Positions 48,747-57,087 of a DNA stretch of 64,000 nucleotides are shown here, in pieces. The notes beneath the pieces are model-generated. The model saw only the letters and a list, made by a program, of their open reading frames with translations, ran no database searches and had not been told where the DNA came from. The stretch's first letter is position 1, and each line of letters begins with the position of its first letter. This DNA is from Clavibacter sp. B3I6 (GTDB lineage: Bacteria > Actinomycetota > Actinomycetes > Actinomycetales > Microbacteriaceae), in assembly GCF_030816895.1 (NCBI RefSeq), contig NZ_JAUSYL010000001.1, forward strand, positions 1 through 64,000, read 5' to 3'. The position numbers and the translations under genes were made by a program.

Positions 48747-49982
48747 TCAGGCCCGGGCCGTCCCGACGCGCGAGAGGATGGCGGCCGTCGCGGCCCGGAC
48801 GCCGGTCTCGAGGGTGCCCTCGAGCGTCGGCGCGAACTGCGGCGTGTGGTTGCCGGGCGGCGGGGTCGCGCCGCCGAAGGCCTCCGGCTCCACGCCGCCG
48901 AACGCCCAGTAGACCGTCGGCACGCCGATCGCCTCGCCGAGGATCCCGAAGTCCTCGCTGCCCATGATGGGCGGCGACTCGACGACGCGGTCCGCCCCGA
49001 GCTGCGCCGTGAGCGCCGCGACGACGCCGCGCGTCGCCTCCGGGTCGTTGCGGTTGAGCGGGAACGAGACGATCTCCTCGATCTCGGGCTCGGGCGCCCC
49101 GCTCGCGGCGGCCTCGGCCAGGATGATCCGCCGCACGGCCGCCAGCACGCGCTCGCGCACGGCCACGTCGAAGGTCCGGATGCTCAAGCCCAGCACCGCG
49201 TGCTCGGGGATGATGTTCTCCTTCGTGCCCGCCTGGAACGTGCCGACGGTCACGACGGCCGCCGCCTGCGGGTCGATCTCGCGGGCGACCACGGTCTGCA
49301 GGCGGAGCACGATGGCGCTGGCGGCGACGATCGGGTCGATGGAGTTGTGCGGCTGCGACCCGTGGGCCCCGCGGCCCTTGACGGTCACGCGCCACGAGTC
49401 GGACATGCTCATGAACGCGCCCTCGCGGGTCGCGACCACGCCGACGGGGAGCGGGAACACGTGCTGGCCGAGGATCACCTCGGGGCGCGGCGCGCGGTCC
49501 CAGAGGCCGTCGGCGAGCATCGCGCGGGCGCCCTCGCCGGTCTCCTCGCCGGGCTGGAAGACGAAGACGACGGTGCCCGCCCAGGCATCGCGGTTCGCGG
49601 CGAGCGCCTGCGCCGTCGTGAGCGCGGCGGCGACGTGGAAGTCGTGGCCGCAGCCGTGCATGGTGGGCACCTCGGTGCCGTCGCGCTGCACGCCGGTGTC
49701 GCGGCTGGCCCACGCGAGGCCGGTCTCCTCGAGGAGGGGGAGCCCGTCGGTGTCCGCGCGGAACGCGACCACCGGGCCGTCGCCGTTGCGGAGGATCCCG
49801 ACCACGCCGGTGCCGCCGCAGCGGCTCGTCTCGGCGCCGATCGCCTCGAGGTACGCCTCGATCGCGGCGGCGGTCGCGTGCTCCTGCATCGACAGCTCGG
49901 GGTGCGCGTGCAGCGAGCGGAACAGCTCGTGCGCGTCCCGCACGTCGTCGTCCAGCAGGGTGACACCGGGGTGCACGTCCAT
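48747..49982 (-). CDS. M20-family amidohydrolase
   Basis: 411-residue metallopeptidase of the M20D type (IAA-amino acid hydrolase, hippuricase, N-acyl amino acid amidohydrolase). LHAHPELSMQE, VVAFRADTDGLPLLEETG, MHGCGHDFHVAAAL and FVFQPGEETGEGARAM carry the metal ligands, with the catalytic Glu in GEE. The dimerisation domain starts near VTVKGRGAHGSQPH. ATG 49982 has GAGGAGG upstream. Substrate not predictable. Monocistronic. Confidence 0.9.
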   Translation of the reverse strand: MDVHPGVTLLDDDVRDAHELFRSLHAHPELSMQEHATAAAIEAYLEAIGAETSRCGGTGVVGILRNGDGPVVAFRADTDGLPLLEETGLAWASRDTGVQRDGTEVPTMHGCGHDFHVAAALTTAQALAANRDAWAGTVVFVFQPGEETGEGARAMLADGLWDRAPRPEVILGQHVFPLPVGVVATREGAFMSMSDSWRVTVKGRGAHGSQPHNSIDPIVAASAIVLRLQTVVAREIDPQAAAVVTVGTFQAGTKENIIPEHAVLGLSIRTFDVAVRERVLAAVRRIILAEAAASGAPEPEIEEIVSFPLNRNDPEATRGVVAALTAQLGADRVVESPPIMGSEDFGILGEAIGVPTVYWAFGGVEPEAFGGATPPPGNHTPQFAPTLEGTLETGVRAATAAILSRVGTARA

Positions 49983-50059
49983 GGGGATCCTCCTCGCGGG
50001 GTGGGTGGCCTCCCTCGTGGGGACAGGTGGATCCAGGCTAGGCCCGTGCCGCTCCGGCC

Positions 50060-50701
50060 TCAGTCGTCGGAGTCGGGCGTGCGGTCGTCGACGGACCGGC
50101 TGACGACGTCGCCGGAGCCGGCGTCGATCCGCACGCCGTGCGTGACGCCCTGCGCGTCGACCACGTCGCCCTCCCAGACCACGGTGCCGCGGTCCTCGTC
50201 GAGGCCGAGCTCGGTGACCGTGCCGGCGACGGCGCCCGTCATCGCGGTTACGGCGTCGGTGGAGGAGACGCGGGCGGCCTGCAGGAGGGCGGCGTCCTCG
50301 GCGAGGTCGTCCGGGTCGTCGGAGTCGGCGACGGGTCCCGCGGTCACGGCGGATCCGTCGGCAAGCGTGTGCACCTCATGCGTGCGGCCGTCCTGCTCGG
50401 CGACGACGACCTCCCACGCGGTGCCGCCGGCCTCCTGGTCGACGGAGAGGAGCGCGCTGCCCGGGACGGCGGCGACGGCGGTCTCGACGGCGGCGGCGAG
50501 CGCGCCGTCGGCCGGGATCTGGGCGGCGCCGTCGGTACCGGTGGTCGGGGCGGCGGACGCGGACGAGGAGTCCGGGGCGGGTGCGGCGGCGGGAGCCGTG
50601 CCGCCGGTCGAGCAGCCGGCGAGGGCGAGGCCGCCGAGGAGGGGGAGGGCGAGCGCCAGGGCGGCGCGGCGGGCGGTGGGGGATGCGGTGTGCGTGGTCA
50701 T
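50060..50701 (-). CDS. PepSY-domain lipoprotein
   Basis: 213-residue lipoprotein with lipobox LALAGCSTGG (Cys ~30) and a low-complexity Ala/Pro/Ser linker. Two PepSY-type repeats follow (WEVVVAEQDGRTHEVHTLAD; GTVVWEGDVVDAQGVTHGVR), a beta fold found in peptidase inhibitors and membrane-linked regulators. The gene lies upstream of the histidine kinase region, on the same strand but not overlapping, 110 nt apart in the direction away from it. It may be a target or accessory of that system. Confidence 0.82.
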   Translation of the reverse strand: MTTHTASPTARRAALALALPLLGGLALAGCSTGGTAPAAAPAPDSSSASAAPTTGTDGAAQIPADGALAAAVETAVAAVPGSALLSVDQEAGGTAWEVVVAEQDGRTHEVHTLADGSAVTAGPVADSDDPDDLAEDAALLQAARVSSTDAVTAMTGAVAGTVTELGLDEDRGTVVWEGDVVDAQGVTHGVRIDAGSGDVVSRSVDDRTPDSDD

Positions 50702-50812
50702 ACGGCCACGATGCCCGGGGGCACCTTGCGCGGACCTTAAGCCGCCGTCAGCCGACGCCCAGGCGCGTCGGCGGGGTCAGGCCGCGTCGCCGTAACTGGG
50801 CCCGTGCGCGGA

Positions 50813-52147
50813 TCAGCGGGCGTCGCCGGCCGCGGCCGGCAGGCGCAGCACCACGCGGGTGCCGCCGCCGGGCGCGTCCGCGATGGCGACGGATCCGCCG
50901 TGCGCCTCCGCGACCGCGCGCACGATGGCGAGCCCGAGCCCGGATCCGCCGGAGTCCCGGTCGCGTCCCTCGTCGAGGCGCACGAACCGGTCGAGGACGC
51001 GCTCGCGCTCGGTCGCCGGGATCCCGCGGCCGTCGTCGTCGATCGCGAGCACGACGCCGTCGGCGCTGGCCGCGGTGGAGACGGCTACGGTGGACGCCGC
51101 GTGCCGTGCCGCGTTCTCCGCGAGGTTGCGCACGGCCAGCGCGAGGAGGCGCGCGTCACCGGCGACGCGGGCGGCGGCGATCCCGGATCCGTCGACCCGC
51201 ACGCCCGTGCGCGCCCGCAGCCGGGCGATCTCCTCCAGCGCGACGTCGTCGAGGTCCACGTGCCGCCGGTCGAGCGCCGCGCCCTCGTCGAGGCGGCTGA
51301 GGACGAGGAGGGCGTCGACGAGGTCCTGCTGCCGGGCGCCCTCGGCGAGCACCACGTCGGCGAGCTCGGCGAGGCTGGTGCGGTCCGGGTGGATCCGCGC
51401 GAGCTCGGCGTGCTGCCGCACGGTCGCGAGCGGGGAGCGGAGCTCGTGCGACGCGTCGGAGACGAAGCGGCGCTGCGCCGTGCGGGCGGCGTCGAGCCGG
51501 GCGAGCATGCCGTTGAGCGTGCGGGCCAGGCGGTCGAGCTCGTCGCCCGTGCCGGGCTCGTCGATGCGCCCGTCGCCGGGAGTGGAGCCCACGGCCTCGG
51601 CGTCGCGGCGGATCCGCTCGACCGGCCGGAGCGCGCGGCCCACGACGACCCACGCCAGGAGCGCCACCAGGGCCACCACGACGGGCACCGCGACGAGCAG
51701 GAGGCGGACGACGGCGGCGAGCGCGTCGTCGGCGTCCTCGAGCGGGGCCGCGACCACGACGGTCACGCCGCCCGCGTCATCCACGTCGTCGGACACCGCG
51801 ACCCGCCGCTCGCCGTCGTGGACGATCACGCCCGATCCGCCGCCCGCCGTGAGCGCGGATCCGCCGGCATCCTCGCCGTGCGCGATCACCCGGCCGTCGG
51901 CGTCGAGCACCTGCACGAGGTCGTCGTCGCCGAGGCCCGTCACGGCGTCGGGGCCGCGGGCCGCCACGGCGTCCGCGATGGTCTCGAGGGAGCGCTCCGC
52001 GCCCTGGCGCACGCCATCCTCGAGCGAGGCCCGCAGCACCAGCGCGAACGCGACCCCGCCGACCGCCCCGAGGACCAGCGCGATGAGGGCGACCGCCGTC
52101 GTGGCGCGCACGCGCAGGGACCGGCGCCGTCGACGCGGCTCACGCAT
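50813..52147 (-). CDS. Two-component sensor histidine kinase
   Basis: 444-residue membrane kinase. TM1 is VRATTAVALIALVLGAVGGV and TM2 VRLLLVAVPVVVALVALLAW, with a ~110-residue extracytoplasmic sensor. HAMP follows (GRALRPVERIRRDAEAV). The phosphoacceptor His is in SDASHELRSPLATVRQHAEL. N-box is LAENAARHA, with G boxes DDDGRGIP and GSGLGLAIV. ATG 52147 overlaps the response regulator stop by 8 nt. Sensed signal unknown. Confidence 0.93.
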   Translation of the reverse strand: MREPRRRRRSLRVRATTAVALIALVLGAVGGVAFALVLRASLEDGVRQGAERSLETIADAVAARGPDAVTGLGDDDLVQVLDADGRVIAHGEDAGGSALTAGGGSGVIVHDGERRVAVSDDVDDAGGVTVVVAAPLEDADDALAAVVRLLLVAVPVVVALVALLAWVVVGRALRPVERIRRDAEAVGSTPGDGRIDEPGTGDELDRLARTLNGMLARLDAARTAQRRFVSDASHELRSPLATVRQHAELARIHPDRTSLAELADVVLAEGARQQDLVDALLVLSRLDEGAALDRRHVDLDDVALEEIARLRARTGVRVDGSGIAAARVAGDARLLALAVRNLAENAARHAASTVAVSTAASADGVVLAIDDDGRGIPATERERVLDRFVRLDEGRDRDSGGSGLGLAIVRAVAEAHGGSVAIADAPGGGTRVVLRLPAAAGDAR

Positions 52148-52817
52148 CGGATCCGCCCAGCCGGTAGCCCGCACCGCGCACCGTCTCGATGGTCGCGGTG
52201 CCGTACGGCCGGTCGAGCTTGCGTCGGAGGTGCGCCACGTACACCTCGACGATCGACGGGTCGCCGTCGAAGTCGTCGTCCCACACGTTCGCCACCACCT
52301 CGCGCTTCGACACGACGCGGCCGGCGTTCCGCGCGAGGAACTCGAGGACCGCGAACTCGCGGCTGGTGAGGTCGATCTCGTCGCCGCCGCGCGAGGCCCG
52401 GCGCGGACCCGGGTCGACGACGAGGTCGCCGATGCGGTGGGCGACCGGCCGCGCGGGTGCCCCGCGACGCACGAGCGCCCGGATCCGGGCCACCAGCACG
52501 GGGAACGCGAACGGCTTGGTGACGAAGTCGTCGGCACCCGCCTCGAGCGCCTCGACCTCGTCCCACTCGCCGTCCTTGGCGGTGAGGATGAGCACGGGCG
52601 TCCAGATGCCCTCCTCGCGGAGCGTCCGGCAGACGGCCCAGCCGCTCATGCCGGGCATCATCAGGTCGAGCAGGATCGCGTCGTAGCGGTTCTCGCGCGC
52701 CCACCACAGGCCGTCGACGCCGTCGTGCGCCACGTCGACCGCGAAGCCCTCGGCCTGGAGCCCGCGCCGGATCCCGTCCGCCAGGCGCCGCTCGTCGTCC
52801 ACCACCAGGATCCTCAT
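52140..52817 (-). CDS. OmpR-family response regulator
   Basis: 225-residue regulator. The receiver domain has the acidic pair VVDDERRLAD, phosphoacceptor Asp in AILLDLMMPGMSGW, and Lys in ILTAKDGEWDE. The winged-helix domain has DLTSREFAVLEFLARNAGRV and VYVAHLRRKLDRPYGTATIE. ATG 52817 begins MRILVVDDE, the standard N-terminus. It is first in the operon, coupled to the kinase by the 8-nt overlap. Targets unknown; the neighbouring PepSY lipoprotein is a plausible one. Confidence 0.94.
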   Translation of the reverse strand: MRILVVDDERRLADGIRRGLQAEGFAVDVAHDGVDGLWWARENRYDAILLDLMMPGMSGWAVCRTLREEGIWTPVLILTAKDGEWDEVEALEAGADDFVTKPFAFPVLVARIRALVRRGAPARPVAHRIGDLVVDPGPRRASRGGDEIDLTSREFAVLEFLARNAGRVVSKREVVANVWDDDFDGDPSIVEVYVAHLRRKLDRPYGTATIETVRGAGYRLGGSDA

Positions 52818-52863
52818 CCGACCACCGTGGCAGACGGGCCCGCCGCGCACCTGCGGGGCGGGG

Positions 52864-54291
52864 TCAGGAGGGGCCGACGGCGCCGCCGGGTGCGGGGTCC
52901 ACGAGCGCCGGGTCGCGGATGATCCCGATGGGCGTCGTGTCGAGGTTCACCGACTGCACGACCACGCGCTTGGAGCGGCGGCGGAGGTGCCGCCGGGCCT
53001 GCGGGGTCGCGAGGAGGTTGCCGAGCACGAGGCCCGCGCCGATCGCGAGGGTCGTCGCCATCGCCCCGACGAACGCGCCCGTCGCGCCGGAGGTGCCCGC
53101 CATCGAGTTGAGCAGCGCCGAGGCGACCGCGAGCGACGGCAGGAGGGATCCGCAGAACGCCGGCACCGCGATCGCCGTGGCCGAGACGCGCAGGCGCGCC
53201 GCGACCACCGTCCCCAGCGCGCCGAGCAGCGTCGCCACGAGGAAGGTGGCGGCGAGCAGCGGCACGCCGGCCGACTTGAGGAGCCACAGCGACGACGTGC
53301 CGACGAGCGCGACGGCGATGGCGACGGGCATCACGCGCGCGTTGGCGCCCTGCGTGATCCCGGTGGCGCCGGCCGCGAAGAACGTGGTGATGAGCAGCAT
53401 CCAGAACGGCAGGGCGCGGAGAGTGATGTCGGTGGGATCCACCTCGATGTCGACGCCGGAGGTGAGCGCGAGTCCGCCGGGGATGCCGACGGCGATGCCC
53501 GCGACGATGAGCAGGATGATCATGGCCCGCGACACCGACATGGCCCGGAAGCCCGAGATGGCGTCCTGCGCCCAGGTCACGATCGTGACGTGGGGGAGGA
53601 TCAGCACCACCACCGCCGCCACCATCGCGGCCGAGCTGCCCGCGGGCAGGAGGCCCCACCAGATGGCGAGCGTTCCCAGCGCGGCGACGGCCGCCGACTG
53701 CAGGGCGACCACGAAGAACGGCGGGATGCCGCGGCGCGACAGCTGCCGGCCGAGCACCATGACGCCGATCATCAGGAGGAACGCGCCGACCGCGCCCGCG
53801 AGGGATCCGCCGGCCTGCAGCGACACGGAGACGCCGAAGAGGCCCATGGCCGCGTCGGTGATCCACGACGGCCAGCGCGGCGGCGACTTCAGCACCTCCA
53901 CGAGGCCGTCGACGGCGCTCGTCATGTCGCGGTCGTCGTGGAGGAGCTCGTCGACGATCTGGTAGACGAGCGAGAGCCGGTGCAGGTCGCTGCCCTCGGC
54001 CGTGACGACGCGGAGCTTCACGAGCGGCGGGCCCTCGAGCGGCGCGTACTGGATCGTGATGGCGGTGCCCGTGATGTCGAGCTCGAGCGGCGCGAGGTTC
54101 CACTTCGTGCTCACGGCGACGATGGCGATCTCGACCGCGCGCACGTCGGCGCCCGAGGCGAGCATCACCTCGCCGAGGTCGAGGCAGAAGTCGATGATCT
54201 GCCGCGGCGAGTACAGGTCGCCGAGGCGGCCGTGCGCGGGCTCGGTGCCCTCGTAGATGGTGCCGCGGAGGCGCGCGCGGACGTCGCGCAT
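52864..54291 (-). CDS. ThrE-type threonine/serine exporter
   Basis: 475-residue membrane exporter of the ThrE family with both ThrE_1 and ThrE_2 regions. The soluble N-terminal part has FCLDLGEVMLASGADVRAVE, typical of the family, and helices start near residue 140 (WITDAAMGLFGVSVSLQAGG) and continue to ~430, about ten in all. No good start is visible: ATG 54291 abuts GCAGGAG with no spacing. In-frame CTG 54393 preceded by GGAG would add 34 basic residues (STSPPPADPRRPRRDPG). Real start unresolved. A -10-like TAGGGT lies near 54465 on this strand. Confidence 0.87.
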   Translation of the reverse strand: MRDVRARLRGTIYEGTEPAHGRLGDLYSPRQIIDFCLDLGEVMLASGADVRAVEIAIVAVSTKWNLAPLELDITGTAITIQYAPLEGPPLVKLRVVTAEGSDLHRLSLVYQIVDELLHDDRDMTSAVDGLVEVLKSPPRWPSWITDAAMGLFGVSVSLQAGGSLAGAVGAFLLMIGVMVLGRQLSRRGIPPFFVVALQSAAVAALGTLAIWWGLLPAGSSAAMVAAVVVLILPHVTIVTWAQDAISGFRAMSVSRAMIILLIVAGIAVGIPGGLALTSGVDIEVDPTDITLRALPFWMLLITTFFAAGATGITQGANARVMPVAIAVALVGTSSLWLLKSAGVPLLAATFLVATLLGALGTVVAARLRVSATAIAVPAFCGSLLPSLAVASALLNSMAGTSGATGAFVGAMATTLAIGAGLVLGNLLATPQARRHLRRRSKRVVVQSVNLDTTPIGIIRDPALVDPAPGGAVGPS

Positions 54292-54511
54292 CTCCTGCGG
54301 GTTGACGCGTCGGCGGCGCTGGCGCGGTGGACGTGCGGCGCCGGGGTCCCGGCGGGGACGACGCGGATCCGCGGGCGGCGGGCTGGTGCTCAGCGCGATC
54401 AGCGCTCCGTTCGTGGCCAGCCCGCATCGAGCGGGGGCGGATGGTGGATCGGTCCCACCCTAGGCGCGCGTCGGGGGAACACGAGCGCGGCCGAGCTGGG
54501 AGCATGTGCGG

Positions 54512-55108
54512 ATGGACGAGGCCGAGGCGATCGCGCGCGCCGCGCGGCTGTGGCAGTCCGGTCGACGCGCGGCGGCGCTGGAGTCGCTGCGCGCCCGGGT
54601 CCGCCGGTCGCCCGGTGACGCCGAGGCCCGGCGGACGCTGGTCGGGTACTACCGGGAGCTGCGGGCGCCGGATCAGGCGGGCCGCTACGCGCTCGCGATC
54701 CCCGGTCTCGCGACCCCGGCCGAGCAGGACCGGGCGGCGCGCCAGTTCGCCGCGGCCGGCCGGGGCACGGCCGCGCTGCCCGGCTACCTGGCCCTCCCGG
54801 GCGGCGACCTGCCGACGGAGGTGCTCGCCTTCGTGATCGCGGTCGAGCGCCACCGGGAGCAGCGCCGGTCGGCGTGGGCTGCCGCGCACGCGCGGGAGCA
54901 GCCGGAGGACGACGACCTCGCCTTCGCGGTGTGGGCGCTCGTGGGGACGTCGGTCGCCCTCGCCCTGCTGGCGGGGGTCGTGGGCGCCCTGGCCGGCGTG
55001 CCGGTGACGGGCTTCGCGCGCTGGTCGGCCCTCGTCGTCGTCGTCGCCGTGCTCGTCGGCTGCGCCGTGCAGTGGCGCCGGCCGATCGCGCGGGCGCTCG
55101 CCCGCTAG
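54512..55108 (+). CDS. Small membrane protein, DUF6584-like
   Basis: 198-residue protein. The N-terminal ~70 residues (AARLWQSGRRAAALESLRAR, VGYYRELRAPDQAGRYALAI) resemble DUF6584/TPR-like helical pairs. Two membrane helices end the chain (VALALLAGVVGALAGVPVTG; WSALVVVVAVLVGCAVQW). ATG 54512 is 9 nt from GGGAG; GTG 54506 is the alternative. It converges on the GntR gene with a 4-nt overlap of the stops. Function unknown. Confidence 0.78.
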   Translation: MDEAEAIARAARLWQSGRRAAALESLRARVRRSPGDAEARRTLVGYYRELRAPDQAGRYALAIPGLATPAEQDRAARQFAAAGRGTAALPGYLALPGGDLPTEVLAFVIAVERHREQRRSAWAAAHAREQPEDDDLAFAVWALVGTSVALALLAGVVGALAGVPVTGFARWSALVVVVAVLVGCAVQWRRPIARALAR

Positions 55109-56043
55109 CCGAGGCGGGCGGCCAGCTCCGCGAGCTCGCGGGAGAGGGCGCGCGCCCGGGCCGCGAGGTCGGCCTGCTCCGCGGCGGGCGTCCGCGGCGG
55201 CGCGGAGGCGGGCGGGGACGCGAGCCCCGCCGGCGCTGCCGCGGGCGCCGGATCCACGGGCTGCACGGGCGCCGCCGAGTCGCCCTCGGTCGTGAGCACG
55301 TCGATGTCGAAGACGAAGCGGTCGGCGCGGTGCCAGGTGCGGAACACCTCGACCGGGTCGCCGGACGCGTCCGTGCTGGTGCCCTCCAGCACGAGGACGG
55401 GCGCGCCCTCGGCGACGCGCAGCGCGGCGGCCACCTCGGACGAGGCGCCGACCGCGCGCACCTGGCGCCGTCCGGCGGCGACCTGGATCCCCAGGCGGGA
55501 GCGGAGGAGGGCGTGCAGGGAGGCGTCCGTGAGGTCGTCCGCGGTCAGCCGGTCGGCGATCCCGCTCGGCAGCCAGGTGTGGATGAGCGCCACGGCCTCG
55601 CCGCCCGCGGAGCGGAGCCGGCGGAGGAGGTGGAGGTCGGATCCTCCGAGCGTGCGCTCCGCGTCGGCGTCGCGCCCGGGCGCCAGCTCGAGCACGCGCG
55701 TGGCCACGGACGGGACCTGCGTCGAGAGCCCCGACACCCGCTGCACGAGGCGGTGCAGCTCACCGCGCGGCGCGACGATGCTGCCGCGCCCGCGTCCTCG
55801 CTGGACCAGCCCCTCGGCCGTCAGCGCGTGGAGCGCCTGGCGGACCACCGACCGGGACACGCCGAACCGCTCCTGCAGCTCGGCCTCGGTCGGGAGCTGC
55901 GAGCCGGGCGGCCAGGTGCCGTCGACGACGGGGGCGCGCAGCACGGCGGTCAGCTGCGCGTGCAAAGGCCCCGCATGCGCCGAGGAGACCGCGCCGGGAT
56001 CCAGGTCGTCGATCCGGTTCGGCACGGTCTCCTCGGGTGTCAC
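55105..56043 (-). CDS. GntR-family transcriptional regulator (UTRA domain)
   Basis: 312-residue regulator. The winged helix covers ~residues 25-95 (LHAQLTAVLRAPVVDGTWPP; LQERFGVSRSVVRQALHALT; GLVQRGRGRGSIVAP). The ligand domain is UTRA-type (VALIHTWLPSGIADRLTADD, VFRTWHRADRFVFDID). A Pro/Ala-rich and helical tail ends it. GTG 56043 is 3 nt after the pdxA2-like stop, so it is the last gene of the operon 59572-55105. Its likely target is the palindrome GTACACGGTGTAC in the operon promoter. Confidence 0.9.
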   Translation of the reverse strand: MTPEETVPNRIDDLDPGAVSSAHAGPLHAQLTAVLRAPVVDGTWPPGSQLPTEAELQERFGVSRSVVRQALHALTAEGLVQRGRGRGSIVAPRGELHRLVQRVSGLSTQVPSVATRVLELAPGRDADAERTLGGSDLHLLRRLRSAGGEAVALIHTWLPSGIADRLTADDLTDASLHALLRSRLGIQVAAGRRQVRAVGASSEVAAALRVAEGAPVLVLEGTSTDASGDPVEVFRTWHRADRFVFDIDVLTTEGDSAAPVQPVDPAPAAAPAGLASPPASAPPRTPAAEQADLAARARALSRELAELAARLG

Positions 56044-56046
56044 GGG

Positions 56047-57087
56047 TCAGGCGGCGGGGGCGTCGATCTTCTGCGCCGTGCGCCACACGTGGTCCCAGCC
56101 GGGGGCCAGGGACGCGGCGCGCTCCACCGACAGTACAAGGCTCGCCTCGCGGGCGATGCCCTGGCCCGCGATGTCGAACGCGGTGCCGTGATCGACCGAG
56201 ACGCGCACCACGGGCAGGCCCACGGTGATGTTCACGCCGTCGTCGCCGTACACGGCCTTGAAGGGCGCGTGCCCCTGGTCGTGGTAGCAGACGACGACCA
56301 GCTTGTACTTGCCGCGGACGGCCGCCGGGATCAGCGCGTCGCCGGGCACGGGCCCGACCACGTTGAGGCCCCGCGCCCGGGCGGCCTCGACCGCGGGCGC
56401 GAGGATGTCCGCGTCCTCGTCGCCGAACAGCCGGTTCTCGCCCGCGTGGGGGTTGAGGCCCGCGAGGCCGATGAGCTCGTCGGGCGTGCCCATGGACGCG
56501 GCGAACGCGCCGGCCAGGTCGAGCACGTCGCCCGTGCGCTGGGGCGTGATGTCGTCGATCGCCTGGCGCATCGACACGTGGGTCGTGAGGTGGAAGAAGA
56601 ACAGCTCGCCGGCGGAGAGCACGAGCGAGAAGTTCTCGACGCCGAACTCGTGCGCGAGGAGCTCGGTGTGACCGGGCCACTTGTGCCCACCTGCGTGCAT
56701 GGCGGCCTTGTTGAGCGGTGCGGTGACGATGCCGTCCACCTCGCCCTCGCGCGCCAGCCGGCACGCCTCCACGACGAAGCGGTAGGAGCCGTCGCCGGCC
56801 GCGGCGCTGAGCTCGCCGACCGGCACGTCGGCGAGCGACGGACCCGTCTGGATCAGCTCGATCGTACCGGGCTCGTTGCGCGCCTCGGCGACGGAGGCGA
56901 TGACGCGCACCTTCTCCGGGTCGCCGCCCACGGCGACGACGCCGCGGCGCATGGCCGCCTCGTCGCCGATGACGACCGTGACGGCCTTCTCGCGCAGGTC
57001 GTCGTGGCCGAGCAGGGTCTTGGCGGTGATCTCGGGGCCGATGCCCGCGACGTCTCCGAGGGTGATGGCGAGTCGGGGGAGGGTCAT
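56047..57087 (-). CDS. PdxA2-type 4-phospho-threonate/erythronate dehydrogenase
   Basis: 346-residue PdxA-family NAD-dependent dehydrogenase. LAITLGDVAGIGPEITAKTL starts the family; DGIVTAPLNKAAMHAGGHKW, GHTELLAHEFGVENFSLVL, LNPHAGENRLFGDED and VVCYHDQGHAPFKAVYGDDG carry the metal-binding His and Asp. It is next to a DUF1537 kinase and a sugar-acid permease, not to pdxJ, so it should be PdxA2, which oxidises and decarboxylates 4-phospho-threonate or erythronate to dihydroxyacetone phosphate. ATG 57087 follows AAGGAG. Confidence 0.88.
   Translation of the reverse strand: MTLPRLAITLGDVAGIGPEITAKTLLGHDDLREKAVTVVIGDEAAMRRGVVAVGGDPEKVRVIASVAEARNEPGTIELIQTGPSLADVPVGELSAAAGDGSYRFVVEACRLAREGEVDGIVTAPLNKAAMHAGGHKWPGHTELLAHEFGVENFSLVLSAGELFFFHLTTHVSMRQAIDDITPQRTGDVLDLAGAFAASMGTPDELIGLAGLNPHAGENRLFGDEDADILAPAVEAARARGLNVVGPVPGDALIPAAVRGKYKLVVVCYHDQGHAPFKAVYGDDGVNITVGLPVVRVSVDHGTAFDIAGQGIAREASLVLSVERAASLAPGWDHVWRTAQKIDAPAA

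Noticed and set aside
52814..54889. Minus-strand frame of about 690 codons through the ThrE region
   Set aside because: It is the out-of-register reading of the ThrE-like gene, lacking hydrophobic helices or motifs.
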